From an uncultured Sterolibacteriaceae bacterium (GTDB lineage: Bacteria > Pseudomonadota > Gammaproteobacteria > Burkholderiales > Rhodocyclaceae): a DNA stretch of 64,000 nucleotides. Position 1 is the first letter of the stretch, and each line of letters opens with the position of its first letter. Positions 52,874 through 62,396 of the stretch are shown piece after piece. The DNA lies in contig CALARK010000022.1 in assembly GCA_937888595.1 (NCBI GenBank), positions 124,001 through 188,000 of the forward strand, written 5' to 3'. The notes beneath the pieces are model-generated. The model saw nothing but the letters and a program-made list of their open reading frames with translations. It searched no databases and was not told the DNA's origin. Made by a program: the position numbers and the translations under genes.

Positions 52874-52931
52874 GGGCAATGAGGCTGTAAAGGGCAATGT
52901 AGTACTTGAAGGAGTGAAACGCTACCGCCAA

Positions 52932-52980
52932 GTGCGCTTTTCGCCCTCGTTTTAGCCCCACGCCCTGATACAAGGGCGGG
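52932..52980 (+). promoter_or_regulatory. trfA upstream region: repeat shared with 29.4 kb, plus start-site hairpin
   Basis: 52932-52955 carries the same TTTCGCCCTCGTTTTAG as 29408-29424. CGCCCT (52961-52966) pairs with AGGGCG (52973-52978), so the purine-rich ribosome-binding stretch AGGGCGGG next to ATG 52981 can be held in a hairpin. This suggests control of initiator synthesis. Confidence 0.5.
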
Positions 52981-53645
52981 ATGGACAGCCCCCCTTCTCA
53001 GCTCCCAATCCCATTTCACGAGTCCAGTGAGCAGATCACGGACCCGGGTATCGCCAAAGTTCTGGACCGGATGCGTCAGCGCCAGGAACAGGAAGCGATC
53101 GCCGCAGGTCTCCCGGATTGGCCCGAACACAAGCGTGGACTGCCAAACGGTGCCCTGAGATCGGCCCTGTTCGGGATCTCACCCAAGGAGCGGCGTACCT
53201 ATGCCGTGGAACGGCATGTGGCGTCGATAGAAGGGCTGGAGGTTTTCATCACCCGCGGCCCGAATCTCATGCAGCATCACCTCGACGTGTGGGAGCAATG
53301 CTTGAGGCTCGGGAAGGACCAGGGCACGGGCAGGAGAATCGAGTTCACTGCTTATGCCTTCCTCAAGTCGATCGGACGGAACACCGGCAAAAGCGACTGC
53401 GAGTGGCTCAAGAATGCCCTGTATGACCTTGCCGCCTGTGTGGTGCGCATCACGGATGGGAATCGAACCTACTTCGGTCCCCTGATCCACGGGGGCACAC
53501 GAGACGAGCTCACCGGCCGGTACGTCATCGAGATCAATCCAAAGATCGCGCTGCTCTACGGTGTCGGTCGGTGGACACAACTGGACTACGCCCAGCGGCA
53601 GCTGCTTCGGAGGCATCCCTTGGCGCAGTGGCTACATGCCTTCTA
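52981..53645 (+). pseudogene. trfA: TrfA-like plasmid replication initiator, 3' end lost
   Basis: The first about 220 residues match TrfA-type initiators (GALRSALFGISPKERRTYAV, EFTAYAFLKSIGR, YVIEINPKIALLYGVGRWTQ, LDYAQRQLLRRHPLAQWLHA). TrfA proteins bind iterons and open the origin. After LHAFY the sequence switches to an efflux-pump gene in another frame, so the terminal DNA-binding winged helix is missing or cut. The join lies around 53640-53650. The ORF itself runs to 53694 with unrelated residues. Confidence 0.75.
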
Positions 53646-54182
53646 TGGAAAGCCATTTCGATCGCCAGCGGCGGTTTGCTGGTCGCCGCACTGATCGGCC
53701 TCGGCATGGCCGGCCAGTCCTTCCTGCCGGACTTCAACGAAGGCACCCTGACGGTGGGCGTCGAAACGATTCCCGGCACAGCGCTTGCCGAGTCGGCCAA
53801 ACTTGGCCAGATGGTCGAGGAAGTGCTGCTGACGCATCCCGAAGTGGTTGCCACGGCCCGCCGGACCGGCCGCTCGCCGCTCGACCCGCACGCACTCGAC
53901 GTGCACCAGTCCGAACTCGAAGTCAGCCTGAAGATGCAGGGGCGCAGCAAGGAGGAATTCCTGTCTGCGCTACGGGCCGACTTCGCCAAGCTGGCCGGGG
54001 TGCAGGTCGTCGTCGGGCAACCGATCTCGCATCGCATCGACCACATGCTGTCGGGCACGCGCGCCAACATCGCGGTGAAGATTTTCGGCACCGAACTGCC
54101 GGAACTGCGCAGGCTGGCCGAGCAGGTCAAGGGCGTCATTCAGCAGGTCGAAGGCGCGGTGGACGTGCAGCCCGAGCAGCAG
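53646..54182 (+). pseudogene. RND heavy-metal efflux pump fragment (CusA/CzcA-like)
   Basis: An internal piece of about 180 codons: GMAGQSFLPDFNEGTLTVGV, RTGRSPLDPHALDVHQSELE, VVVGQPISHRIDHMLSGTRA and VKIFGTELPELRRLAEQVK are CusA/CzcA periplasmic-loop motifs. Both ends are missing; it joins trfA on the left and non-coding sequence after VDVQPEQQ on the right. Non-functional. Confidence 0.8.
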
Positions 54183-54307
54183 GAGGAAAAGCGATGACCG
54201 GCGCTATCCGCTTGAACCCGCAGGCGCTCGCGCTGGGCGGCAACGCTTCGATTGTGTAGTATGAACGCGGTTTGGCACAGGCTGCCGCCCCACCACCAAT
54301 ACACAAA

Positions 54308-54335
54308 GGTCAACAGTTCGCTGTTGGCCTTTTTT
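54308..54335 (+). terminator. Rho-independent terminator
   Basis: GGTCAACAG (54308-54316), loop TTCG, CTGTTGGCC (54321-54329), then TTTTTT. A textbook terminator in the 378-base gap between the efflux fragment and abiEi; the rest of that gap shows no gene. Confidence 0.8.
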
Positions 54336-54589
54336 CTTGCGCGCTCCCGCGTGTTCGCGGGGATTCCTGCGGAAGCCTGCGGACTTCCTTCCTCCGGTCG
54401 TCTCGCCCATCTCGGCCCCATTTCGCTCTCTCCTGGCCATTCTTCTCTCCAGCCTCGCTCGCCGGCTAAGGGCCGAAGTCCGCAGAGGCCGCAACGTGGA
54501 CCTATACAGATCAATGGGTTACGTGCTGACGAATCAAACGGTTGGATTGCGGCATCGGCAGGCAAAGGAAACCATGGCCGTTGTGTTTT

Positions 54590-54630
54590 GTCGGTAGTTC
54601 TTGACAGCTACCGACGTTTCGCAACATTAT
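54590..54630 (+). promoter_or_regulatory. abiE promoter with operator dyad
   Basis: GTCGGTAG (54590-54597) and CTACCGAC (54608-54615) form an inverted repeat over the -35 box TTGACA (54601-54606). A -10-like CATTAT lies at 54625-54630 (18-bp spacer). Transcription would begin about at ATG 54637, giving a leaderless mRNA. AbiEi-type antitoxins repress their own promoter through inverted repeats. Confidence 0.6.
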
Positions 54631-54636
54631 GACGAC

Positions 54637-55236
54637 ATGGACAGTTCGCACCAGAGCATTCTGGATCTTGCCGCCCAGCGCGGCCTTATTCGCCCACGCG
54701 ATCTCAATGAGCGTGGGCTGCCCACGATCGCCCTCACGCGGCTGGTGCGGCAAGGGCTGCTCCAGCGCGTGGGACGGGGCCTGTACGCAATTCCGGACCG
54801 GGCCGTCTCGGAACACGGCGCACTCTCCGAGGTGGCACGCAAGCACCCGCAAGCCATCGTCTGCCTGCTGTCGGCACTGCGCCTACATGAACTCACCACA
54901 CAGTCGCCGTTCGAGGTCTGGCTGGCAATTCCCAACAAGGCACGCGCGCCAAAGATGGACTATCCCCCGCTGCGCATCGTGCGCTTCTCTGGCGCCGCGC
55001 TGACGGAGGGGGTCGAGGAGCACCTCATCGATGGTGTGCCGGTGCGCGTGACCAACGTCGCCCGGACCGTGGCTGACTGCTTCAAGTTCCGCAACAAGAT
55101 CGGCCTCGATGTCGCGCTGGAGGCGCTACAGGAGTCCTGGCGTGCCAAGCGCGTCAGCATGGATGAACTTTGGCGTTTTGCTGCGCTGTGCCGTGTGGCC
55201 AATGTGATGCGCCCCTACATGGAAAGCCTGTCATGA
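54637..55236 (+). CDS. abiEi: AbiEi-like antitoxin (type IV toxin-antitoxin)
   Basis: 199 aa from ATG 54637; TTG 54601 overlaps the -35 box and is rejected. N-terminal winged helix (QSILDLAAQRGLIRPRDLNE, ALTRLVRQGLLQRVGRGLYA) followed by the AbiEi C-terminal domain (FEVWLAIPNKARAPK, VTNVARTVADCFKFRNKIGL). Binds the promoter and counteracts AbiEii. Stop overlaps the toxin start. Confidence 0.85.
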   Translation: MDSSHQSILDLAAQRGLIRPRDLNERGLPTIALTRLVRQGLLQRVGRGLYAIPDRAVSEHGALSEVARKHPQAIVCLLSALRLHELTTQSPFEVWLAIPNKARAPKMDYPPLRIVRFSGAALTEGVEEHLIDGVPVRVTNVARTVADCFKFRNKIGLDVALEALQESWRAKRVSMDELWRFAALCRVANVMRPYMESLS

Positions 55237-55632
55237 ACCAGCGCAACATGGCCGCCTCGGTGCGCGCCCGCCTGCTCAACCGCGCCCGCGAGACCCGGCA
55301 AGACTTCAATCTGATCTTGACCCGCTATGCGCTTGAGCGCCTGCTTTACCGGCTCAGCATCTCCCCCCACGCCGACCAGTTCCTGCTGAAAGGTGCGCTG
55401 CTGTTCGACTTGTGGTTCGACATCCCGCATCGTCCGACACGCGACGCCGATCTGCTGGGCTTCGGCTCGGCCGAGATCCCGCATGTCGAGGCGGCGTTTC
55501 GGGACATCTGTACGGTGGAACTGGACGACGGCATACGCTTCCAGCCTGACTCGGTACACGCGGAGGAGATCCGCAAGGAAGCCAACTACTCCGGTGTCCG
55601 GGTCACGCTGATCGGCCTGTTGGACGGTGCCC
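55233..55632 (+). pseudogene. abiEii: AbiEii toxin (nucleotidyltransferase), truncated
   Basis: ATG overlaps the abiEi stop (ATGA). The N-terminal part is intact: DFNLILTRYALERLLYRLSI, FLLKGALLFDLWFDIPHRPT then RDADLL (nucleotidyltransferase core). At about residue 132 (LIGLLDGARC) it joins an unrelated EAL gene, losing roughly half of the protein. Toxin activity is probably lost. Confidence 0.85.
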
Positions 55633-56907
55633 GATGCCACGTACTACCCGCAAGGCGAAGATATCGACGCCGACCAACTACTGCGGCAGGCAGATCAGGC
55701 CATGTATCGCGCCAAGCAAGCCGGCAAGAATCGATATCACGTTTTCGATACGAAGAAGGATCGTACGCTGCGCACCCGTCACGAAGGATTGGACAGCATA
55801 GAGAATGCACTTGCCAATGGGCAGTTTCTGCTTTACTTCCAACCTAAGGTCAACATGCGCACCGGTGAGGTGCTGGGCGCCGAAGCCTTGATCCGCTGGC
55901 AACATCCGGCGCGTGGCTTGTTATCTCCTGCCTCTTTCATACCCATCATTGAGAACCATCCGCTCGGGATTGACGTGGGGAAATGGACCATCGAGGCTGC
56001 GCTGACCCAGATCGAAGTTTGGCGCAAGGCCGGCCTTCATGTCCCGATCAGCGTGAATATCGGTGCGCGGCACTTGTTGCAACCGGACTTCACCATGCAT
56101 CTACGGGGTATGTTGTCACGACATCCCGGCGCCCAGCCGCAAGACCTTGAACTGGAAATCCTCGAAACCAGCGCCGTGGAGGACTTCGTTCAAGTGTCTC
56201 AGTTGATGGCGCTGTGCGAGAGGATGGGATTGCGTTTTGCCCTCGACGATTTCGGCAGCGGCTATTCATCGCTGACCTATCTGAAGCGCCTGCCCGCGCA
56301 CCTGCTCAAGATCGACCAAGGTTTTATACGCGACATGCTCGAGGATCCGGACGATATCGCCATCCTGGATGCGCTACTGGCACTGGCAAGGTCGTTTGGC
56401 AGGAACTGCATCGCGGAGGGAGTCGAATCCATTCGGCATGGTGAAATGCTGCTGCGTCTGGGATGCGAGTGGGGCCAGGGCTATGCCATCGGGCATCCGA
56501 TGCCGGCGCATGAATTCGAGCAATGGCTACACACCTGGCAGGTACCTTTATCCTGGAAGGGATTCAAACCTGACAGTCGCGCCGCGCTGCCCGTGCCGTT
56601 CACATACGCCGACCACCGGGTCTGGATTTCCCAGATGATCGACTATCTGTCAGGCAAGACCCAAGTGCCCCCTCAATCCGAAACACTCCAATACTGGCGG
56701 GATCAAAGTGGTCGCCCTACGTTCTTCGGCAAGGATCCTGATGATCCGGTCGATGTCCTGCATCAGAGCATCCAGCAGTTAGCGCACACCCTGAGTGAAA
56801 TGAAAAATGCCGGCCGTGTCGAGGCATTGAGGGCTGGCATCGACAAGTTGCAACATTTGCAGGCGGATCTGCTGGGATTGCTGCCGCCAGACCAGAAACC
56901 GGATTGA
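55633..56907 (+). pseudogene. GGDEF-EAL protein remnant (EAL domain intact)
   Basis: The frame enters near the end of a GGDEF domain (DADQLLRQADQAMYRAKQAG) and continues through a complete EAL domain: FLLYFQPKVN, GAEALIRWQHP (E-A-L), LELEILETSA, FALDDFGSGYSSLTYLKRLP and RNCIAEGVES. EAL domains hydrolyse cyclic di-GMP. The 5' part is missing at the abiEii join; a chance GTG at 55627 opens the ORF. Homologues sit at one end of transmissible stress-tolerance loci. Confidence 0.8.
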
Positions 56908-57092
56908 TGCCATGCATGGGACAAAGGGTTGACGTGCAAGAGGCTGATCCACCCATCGGCGGCGCCACGGGCGCGCAGGACATTATGCGCTGGGTGGCTT
57001 CGCAATTGCCTCGGCAATCCAGGTGTAATCGAGTCGTCCTCTCGGACTCCCCGTTCCATTAACGTTTCATTGAAAGAGAGAGCACAACGCTT

Positions 57093-57563
57093 ATGCATAA
57101 AGAATCTGGCCACACGGCCCTTGACGAGATACGCTCCCAGTGGCGGTTGATGACGGTTTACGAGCGCTTCGAGCAGGTCGTTGCCATCACGCTTTCGGGC
57201 GTCATCGCGTTGGTAATTGTGATCTCGCTGATCCAGTTGATTCGGCTGGTGTTCACACTGCTCGTCATGGATGCACTGAATCCACTGGATCATAAGGTTT
57301 TCCAGCTGGTATTCGGTGCCACCATGACGCTGCTGATCGCCATGGAATTCAAGCATTCGATCGTCAAAGTGGCGCTGCGCAAGGAAAGCATCATCCAGGT
57401 CAAGACCATCATTCTGATCGCGATCCTGGCGCTGGCCCGCAAGTTCATCATCCTCGAACCCGATGTTGCGCCTGCCAAAGTGGCCGCACTGGCGGGGACG
57501 GTACTGGCGTTGGGGCTGACTTATTGGCTCATGCGTGAACGCGACGACCGGAAGAGCGAGTAA
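57093..57563 (+). CDS. psiE: PsiE-family phosphate-starvation-inducible membrane protein
   Basis: 156 aa. Four membrane segments (about residues 27-60, 70-88, 107-122, 132-147). FGATMTLLIAMEFKHSIVKV followed by KTIILIAILALARKFIILE is the PsiE signature. psiE copies sit in the transmissible locus of stress tolerance next to the M48 peptidase and DegP-like genes, as here. Preceded by about 185 bases without a recognised element. Confidence 0.85.
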   Translation: MHKESGHTALDEIRSQWRLMTVYERFEQVVAITLSGVIALVIVISLIQLIRLVFTLLVMDALNPLDHKVFQLVFGATMTLLIAMEFKHSIVKVALRKESIIQVKTIILIAILALARKFIILEPDVAPAKVAALAGTVLALGLTYWLMRERDDRKSE

Positions 57564-57570
57564 TTGGACC

Positions 57571-58536
57571 ATGGCCCTTTATGGTCTAGCCGGCCGGCAC
57601 GATGCCAGGTCGAGGCACCGCTGGCTCAATCGCTTTCAAACCGTACTGCTGGTTTTGACCCTGGTGGGGATCGCGGCTGCCGCTGGCAGTCTGCTGTTCG
57701 GCGACAACGGCCTTTGGCTGGCGCTGGCAACCTGCGCATTGACCCTGCTGATCGAACCTGTCGCTGCCTCCGCGATGACCTTGCGCCTCTATGGCGCCCG
57801 TCTCTTGCATTACCAGGAAGCCCCCGCAATCTGGTCGTTGCTGCGAGCGCTCGCAGCTCGCGCAGGATTGCCGAACACGCCGGTTCCGTACTATGTGCCC
57901 AGCGACATCGTCAATGCCTTTGCCACCGGCTCCAGGCGCCTTGCCTCCATTGCCCTCACCGATGGCCTGCTCCGCAGCCTGAGTATGCGCGAACTGCAAG
58001 CCGTGCTGGCGCATGAAGTCGCGCACATCGCTCAAGAAGATCTTCGTGTCATGGGCTTGGCCGATTCGATCAGCCGGCTCACGAACCTGCTGGCGTTGTT
58101 GGGTCAGGTCGCGCTCCTGATCAGCATGCCAGCCTTGCTGGTCGGTGCAGCAGAAATTAACTGGATTGGCTTACTGTTGTTGGCCGCTTCGCCGCAACTT
58201 GCACTGCTCGCACAGTTGGGTCTGTCACGTGTGCGAGAGTTCGATGCCGACCGGATGGCAGTAGAGCTGACGGGAGATCCGCACGGGCTCGCCTCGGCGC
58301 TGGCGAAGATCGAGCGGGTGAGCCGCTCGTGGCGAGCCTGGTTGTTGCCCGGCTGGGGGAATCCCGAACCGTCCTGGTTGCGCACGCATCCGGCGACAGA
58401 GGATCGTATCGCGCGCCTGATGGCGTTGGCGCCTCAGCCATCGCAGGCCCTGCCGTTCGAAACGGAATCTCTCGTGCTAAGGTCGTTCGACCCGATGCGC
58501 CCACCACGCCGGGGCCTGAGCGGCCTTTGGCGTTAA
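57571..58536 (+). CDS. M48-family (HtpX-like) membrane metallopeptidase
   Basis: 321 aa from ATG 57571. Zinc motif AVLAHEVAHIAQ (about residues 147-158) and third ligand in SRVREFDADRMAVELTG (about 213-230). Four hydrophobic stretches place it in the inner membrane. HtpX-like peptidases remove damaged membrane proteins. 8 nt after psiE, so co-transcribed. Confidence 0.85.
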   Translation: MALYGLAGRHDARSRHRWLNRFQTVLLVLTLVGIAAAAGSLLFGDNGLWLALATCALTLLIEPVAASAMTLRLYGARLLHYQEAPAIWSLLRALAARAGLPNTPVPYYVPSDIVNAFATGSRRLASIALTDGLLRSLSMRELQAVLAHEVAHIAQEDLRVMGLADSISRLTNLLALLGQVALLISMPALLVGAAEINWIGLLLLAASPQLALLAQLGLSRVREFDADRMAVELTGDPHGLASALAKIERVSRSWRAWLLPGWGNPEPSWLRTHPATEDRIARLMALAPQPSQALPFETESLVLRSFDPMRPPRRGLSGLWR

Positions 58537-58558
58537 ATCACTCGAAAGGACCCCTGTC

Positions 58559-59713
58559 ATGGCTTATCCCGATCCTTACCCACAACGCCCAGCTCCGGAT
58601 CAATTCGTCCGGCGGTGGCTCTTCATCACTGCGTGCGTTGCCGCACTCATGCTGTTCTGGCAGTTCCTGCCCGCCATCGAGGCCTGGTTCAGCCCGCGCC
58701 AAGCCGCTGAGCGCACCGTCACGCCGCGTGGCGATCTGGCCGCTGACGAACAGGCCACCATCGAACTGTTCGAGAAATCCCGGGGATCGGTGGTCTACAT
58801 CACGACGTCCCAACTGGTACGAGATGTCTGGACGCGCAACGTCTTTTCCGTGCCGCGCGGGACGGGTTCGGGTTTCATCTGGGATGACGCCGGTCATGTC
58901 GTTACCAACTTTCATGTGATTCAGGGGGCGTCGGAGGCCACGGTCAAACTGGCCGACGGCCGCGATTACCAAGCCGCGCTGGTGGGGACGAGCCCAGCGC
59001 ACGACATCGCCGTGCTCAAGATTGGCGTCGGTTTCAAGCGCCCGCCGGCCGTGCCGGTCGGCACCAGTGCCGACCTCAAGGTGGGTCAGAAGGTGTTCGC
59101 TATCGGCAACCCCTTCGGCCTGGACTGGACGCTCACCACCGGCATCGTCTCCGCGCTCGACCGCTCGTTACCCGGAGAAGCGGGCGGCCCGGCCATCGAT
59201 CACCTGATCCAGACCGACGCCGCCATCAACCCTGGCAACTCCGGTGGGCCGCTGCTCGATTCGGCAGGAAGGCTCATCGGCATCAACACGGCGATCTATA
59301 GCCCCTCCGGCGCCTCGGCCGGGATTGGTTTCGCCGTGCCGGTGGACACCGTCATGCGCGTAGTCCCGCAACTCATCAAGACCGGTAAGTACATCCGTCC
59401 GGCGCTGGGCATCGAGGTGGACGAACAGCTCAACCGCCGATTGCAGGCGCTGACCGGCACCCAAGGCGTGTTTGTGCTCCGCGTCGCCCCTGGCTCAGCG
59501 GCGCAAAAGGCGGGGCTGAGCGGTATCACCGTTGGCCCCGAAGGCATCGTGCCGGGAGACCGCATCACAGGCATAGACGGCGCTCCCGTCGACGATGTCG
59601 CCAAACTGCTCGCACGGCTTGACGACCGAAAGGTAGGAGATGTTGTGGTCTTGTCAGTTGAGCGGGCCGGTAAACCACGGGAAGTGCGCGTGGAGTTGCA
59701 ACCTGGCGCCTGA
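58559..59713 (+). CDS. DegP/DegS-like periplasmic serine protease
   Basis: 384 aa. N-terminal membrane anchor (about residues 20-40). Trypsin-like triad: VVTNFHVIQG (His), AHDIAVLKI (Asp), INPGNSGGPLLD (Ser). One C-terminal PDZ domain (GIEVDEQLNR to RVELQPG). Degrades misfolded periplasmic proteins. ATG 58559, AAAGGACCCCTGTC upstream. Last intact gene of the stress-tolerance remnant; a join lies about 20-25 nt after the stop. Confidence 0.88.
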   Translation: MAYPDPYPQRPAPDQFVRRWLFITACVAALMLFWQFLPAIEAWFSPRQAAERTVTPRGDLAADEQATIELFEKSRGSVVYITTSQLVRDVWTRNVFSVPRGTGSGFIWDDAGHVVTNFHVIQGASEATVKLADGRDYQAALVGTSPAHDIAVLKIGVGFKRPPAVPVGTSADLKVGQKVFAIGNPFGLDWTLTTGIVSALDRSLPGEAGGPAIDHLIQTDAAINPGNSGGPLLDSAGRLIGINTAIYSPSGASAGIGFAVPVDTVMRVVPQLIKTGKYIRPALGIEVDEQLNRRLQALTGTQGVFVLRVAPGSAAQKAGLSGITVGPEGIVPGDRITGIDGAPVDDVAKLLARLDDRKVGDVVVLSVERAGKPREVRVELQPGA

Positions 59714-59737
59714 TCTGGAGTTGAGGACTTCTGGGGA

Positions 59738-60009
59738 TCAAGCGGCGCAGCGGGCGCAAGCTGATCACGCTGCCGAACGGCGAAACCGCTCCCGTAAGGC
59801 CGTGGGATATGACACCGACGCCGCTCCAGTTGGCGCTGGCCAGGGGGCACCGCTGGCTGGCCATGCTGGAGTCGGGGGAAGCGACGTCACTGAAGGAGAT
59901 CGCCGCGCGGGAGGAGATCGACAACAGCTACGTGAGCCGGATGGTCAACCTGACCACGCTGGCGCCGGACATCGTGGCCGCGATCCTGGACGATACGCTG
60001 CCGTCGTGA
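59738..60009 (+). pseudogene. Recombinase-associated small protein, truncated at both ends
   Basis: The frame KRRSGRKLITLPNGETAPVR leads into MTPTPLQLALARGHRWLAML, then SLKEIAAREEIDNSYVSRMV. This is the helix-turn-helix part shared with the protein at 62393 (EIAAAESIDRGHASRIAQLT). No start codon precedes it after an upstream stop, and it ends abruptly after DDTLPS. A scrap of a second serine-recombinase locus. Confidence 0.65.
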
Positions 60010-60238
60010 CCACCTTGATGGTGGTCTGCCACGCGGTACGGCGCGCGTCGCGCCACGCTTCCAGCAGATCGCGCAGCTCGCGGAGGTCGCGTGCGGCGTG
60101 GCCGTTCTCCAGGCCGAGGTGGGCGAGTACACGCTCGGCTCCGCGCTCGGCGGCGCGGTCGAGCAGGTCGTCGAAGTCCTCGCGGCGCAGGAGCAGCATG
60201 TTCTCGACGAGGGCGGGGGCTTGGGTCGGTTCAGTCAT
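60005..60238 (-). pseudogene. Phage DUF6127-like protein, truncated
   Basis: ATG 60236-60238. MTEPTQAPALVENMLLLRRE followed by DFDDLLDRAAERGAERVLA and an ARRTAWQTTIKVVTTA helix match a small phage protein family as I recall it. The membrane C-terminus is cut at the join near 60003. Confidence 0.55.
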
Positions 60239-60305
60239 GGGCGGTCTCCAAAAACGACGAACCCGCCACGCGGGCGGGTTCGGGGGTGACGGATCGGGGT
60301 GCGGG

Positions 60306-60656
60306 TCAGACGGGAACGCCGGCGCTCCACCCGCCGGTCTTGTAGACGGCGAGCTTGTCCTCGGCGGCAATAAAGGCCAGCCAGCCGACCTTCGGGGCGT
60401 GGTACTCCCAGACACCATTGATCCGCACCGCGATCTGGTCGGTCCTGCCGGCCCAGGCGCCGGTGGCGCCAGCCGGCACGATGTAGCGATCCCCTTCGGC
60501 GGGGCTGGCAGGCGGCGTGGTCGTGCTGCGGCTCGTCACCGCAAGGCCCACGACGGCGCCCAGGCGCTTCAGGTTCGCGTCCATCCCGGTGTGCCAGCCG
60601 GACTCGCCCAGCGTCCAGCCGTAGGCGAGGCCCAGGTTCGGATCGAGCAGTGGCAT
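60306..60656 (-). CDS. DUF2793-like phage tail-associated protein, 116 aa
   Basis: ATG 60654-60656. LGESGWHTGMDANLKRLGAV and SPAEGDRYIVPAGATGAWAG followed by Y.APKVGWLAFIAAEDKL resemble DUF2793 proteins of phages and gene-transfer agents. Appears whole, but lies within a small displaced phage fragment. Confidence 0.6.
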   Translation of the reverse strand: MPLLDPNLGLAYGWTLGESGWHTGMDANLKRLGAVVGLAVTSRSTTTPPASPAEGDRYIVPAGATGAWAGRTDQIAVRINGVWEYHAPKVGWLAFIAAEDKLAVYKTGGWSAGVPV

Positions 60657-60660
60657 CGGT

Positions 60661-61085
60661 TCAACTCCTCTCGAAGAGAGTCATCGCCCGCCGGTCCGGT
60701 AGAGCGCGGCGGTGGTGCTGGTTCGGGTGCTGCCGCCAGTGGCGGCCGACGAGGGGCAGGTGCAACACGCTGCCCTGCCGGGCCACGAGGCGGGTGAGCA
60801 GCCGGTCGGCCCCGGCGTCGAGATCGGCGATGCGGGGAAGCACCAGATCGACGGCGCTGCGGCGCATCACGATCAGGCCGTGGACGTGGCTGGCCGAATG
60901 GGCGTGTTGGAAGGCGCTGTAGGCCAGTCGCCGCACGCCGATGACTCGGCCGTGCTCGTCGATCAGTGCCTCGTCGGTGTAGGCGAGCACCGCGGAGGGA
61001 CAGGCATCGAGCGCATCGGCCAGGTGCGCGAAGGCGTCGGCCTCGTAGCGGTCGTCGGGATCGACGAAGGACACGAGCGCCAAGG
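60661..61085 (-). pseudogene. Glycosyltransferase family 2-like fragment
   Basis: Minus-strand frame LALVSFVDPDDRYEADAFAH, LADALDACPSAVLAYTDEAL and VGRHWRQHPNQHHR look like a GT-A glycosyltransferase core with the D-x-D-like DPDD. The N-terminus is cut at about 61085, where recombinase sequence begins on the other strand. Confidence 0.55.
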
Positions 61086-61086
61086 T

Positions 61087-62025
61087 CCCTCGCGCGAAGC
61101 CCGCCGCTCCGCCAAGCGCAAGGGGATGTGGATGGGTGGCGTCCCGCCCCTGGGTTACGACGTCGACAACCGCCTGTTGGTCATCAACGAGGCCGAGGCG
61201 GCAGTGGTGCGTCGCATCTTCGAGGAGATGCTGACCATTGGTTCTCCAACCCAGATCGCCGTCAATCTGACTGCCGACGGCATCACGACCAAGGCCTGGA
61301 CGACGCAGGAGGGCCAGACCCGCAGCGGTACGCGCATCGACAAGAAGTACCTGCACAAGCTGCTGCGCAACCGCATCTACCTGGGGGAGTTGTCGCACAA
61401 AGGGAACTGGTACCCCGGCGCTCACCCGCCGATCATCGGCCGGGAGCTGTGGGACAAGGTTCACGCGGTGCTGGCCAGGGATGGGCACGCACGGTCGGTG
61501 GAAACCAAGATCCGGTCGCGCACCGACGCCTTGCTGCGCGGCCTGCTGTACGCCCCCTCGGGCGAACGGATGTACCCAACCTACTCACGCAAGAACGGGC
61601 GCAAGTACCACTACTACGTGTCCAAGTCGGAAAGCAGGTTCGGGGCACCGGGCAAAAGCTACGAGCGCTTACCTGCGCCGGAGATTGAGGCTGCAGTGGT
61701 GGCTCAGATCCGCACGGTGCTGACCAGCCCGGAATCCATCGCATCGGTGGTGCGCCACATCCAGCAGAACCAGAAAACAAAGGGCGGACAGATCGACGAG
61801 GCCACCACGGTGATGGCGATGGGACGGCTCAACGACGTGTGGGATCAGTTGTTCCCGGTCGAGCGTCACCGCATCGCCAACCTGATGATCGAGCGCATCG
61901 ACCTCGTCCACGTCGGCGAAGTGCAGGGCATCAAGGTGAAGTGGCGCGAGATCGGCTGGAACGCCTTGATCGAGGAATTCGCGCCGCGAAGTATCGGTGC
62001 CGAGATGCTGGAGGTCGAGGCCTGA
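61087..62025 (+). pseudogene. Large serine recombinase, N-terminal catalytic part missing
   Basis: The frame from about KRKGMWMGGVPPLGYDVDNR carries the recombinase domain (EAAVVRRIFEEML, LLRNRIYLGELSHKGNWYPG) and a zinc-beta-ribbon-like part (LLRGLLYAPSGERMYPTYSR). The N-terminal resolvase domain with the catalytic serine is absent: the join near 61087 brings in the glycosyltransferase fragment. Followed by its two usual small partners. Confidence 0.8.
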
Positions 62026-62396
62026 TGGACGAGTCTTTGGAAACCTTCGTGCCGTTGGTGTTCCGCCGCCGTGGCGTCCAACGTGTGGCCAGCGACGACC
62101 GGGACGTCTACGACGTCACGCTGATCGACGGACTGGCGCGCGCCTTCTACTGGCAGCACCTGCTGGACACCGGCGCAATGGCGAGCGGGTCCGCCATTGC
62201 GCGGGCCGAGAAACTGCACCATTCGGTGGTCAACGAACTGCTGCGCCTGACGCTGCTCGCGCCCGACATCATCGAGCAGATGCTGGCTGGTCGGCAGCCG
62301 CGCCGCCTGACGCTGATGTGGTTTCAGCGGAACCGCCTGGCGGTGGATTGGCAGGCCCAGCGCCGGATCATCGCGAACTTCGAGGAGGATGTATGA
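62025..62396 (+). CDS. Serine-recombinase accessory protein 1, 123 aa
   Basis: Starts in the recombinase stop (TGATG). MDESLETFVPLVFRRRGVQR, then a helical LARAFYWQHLLDTGAMASGS. Typically found directly after such recombinases; function unclear. Overlaps the next gene (ATGA). Confidence 0.65.
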   Translation: MDESLETFVPLVFRRRGVQRVASDDRDVYDVTLIDGLARAFYWQHLLDTGAMASGSAIARAEKLHHSVVNELLRLTLLAPDIIEQMLAGRQPRRLTLMWFQRNRLAVDWQAQRRIIANFEEDV

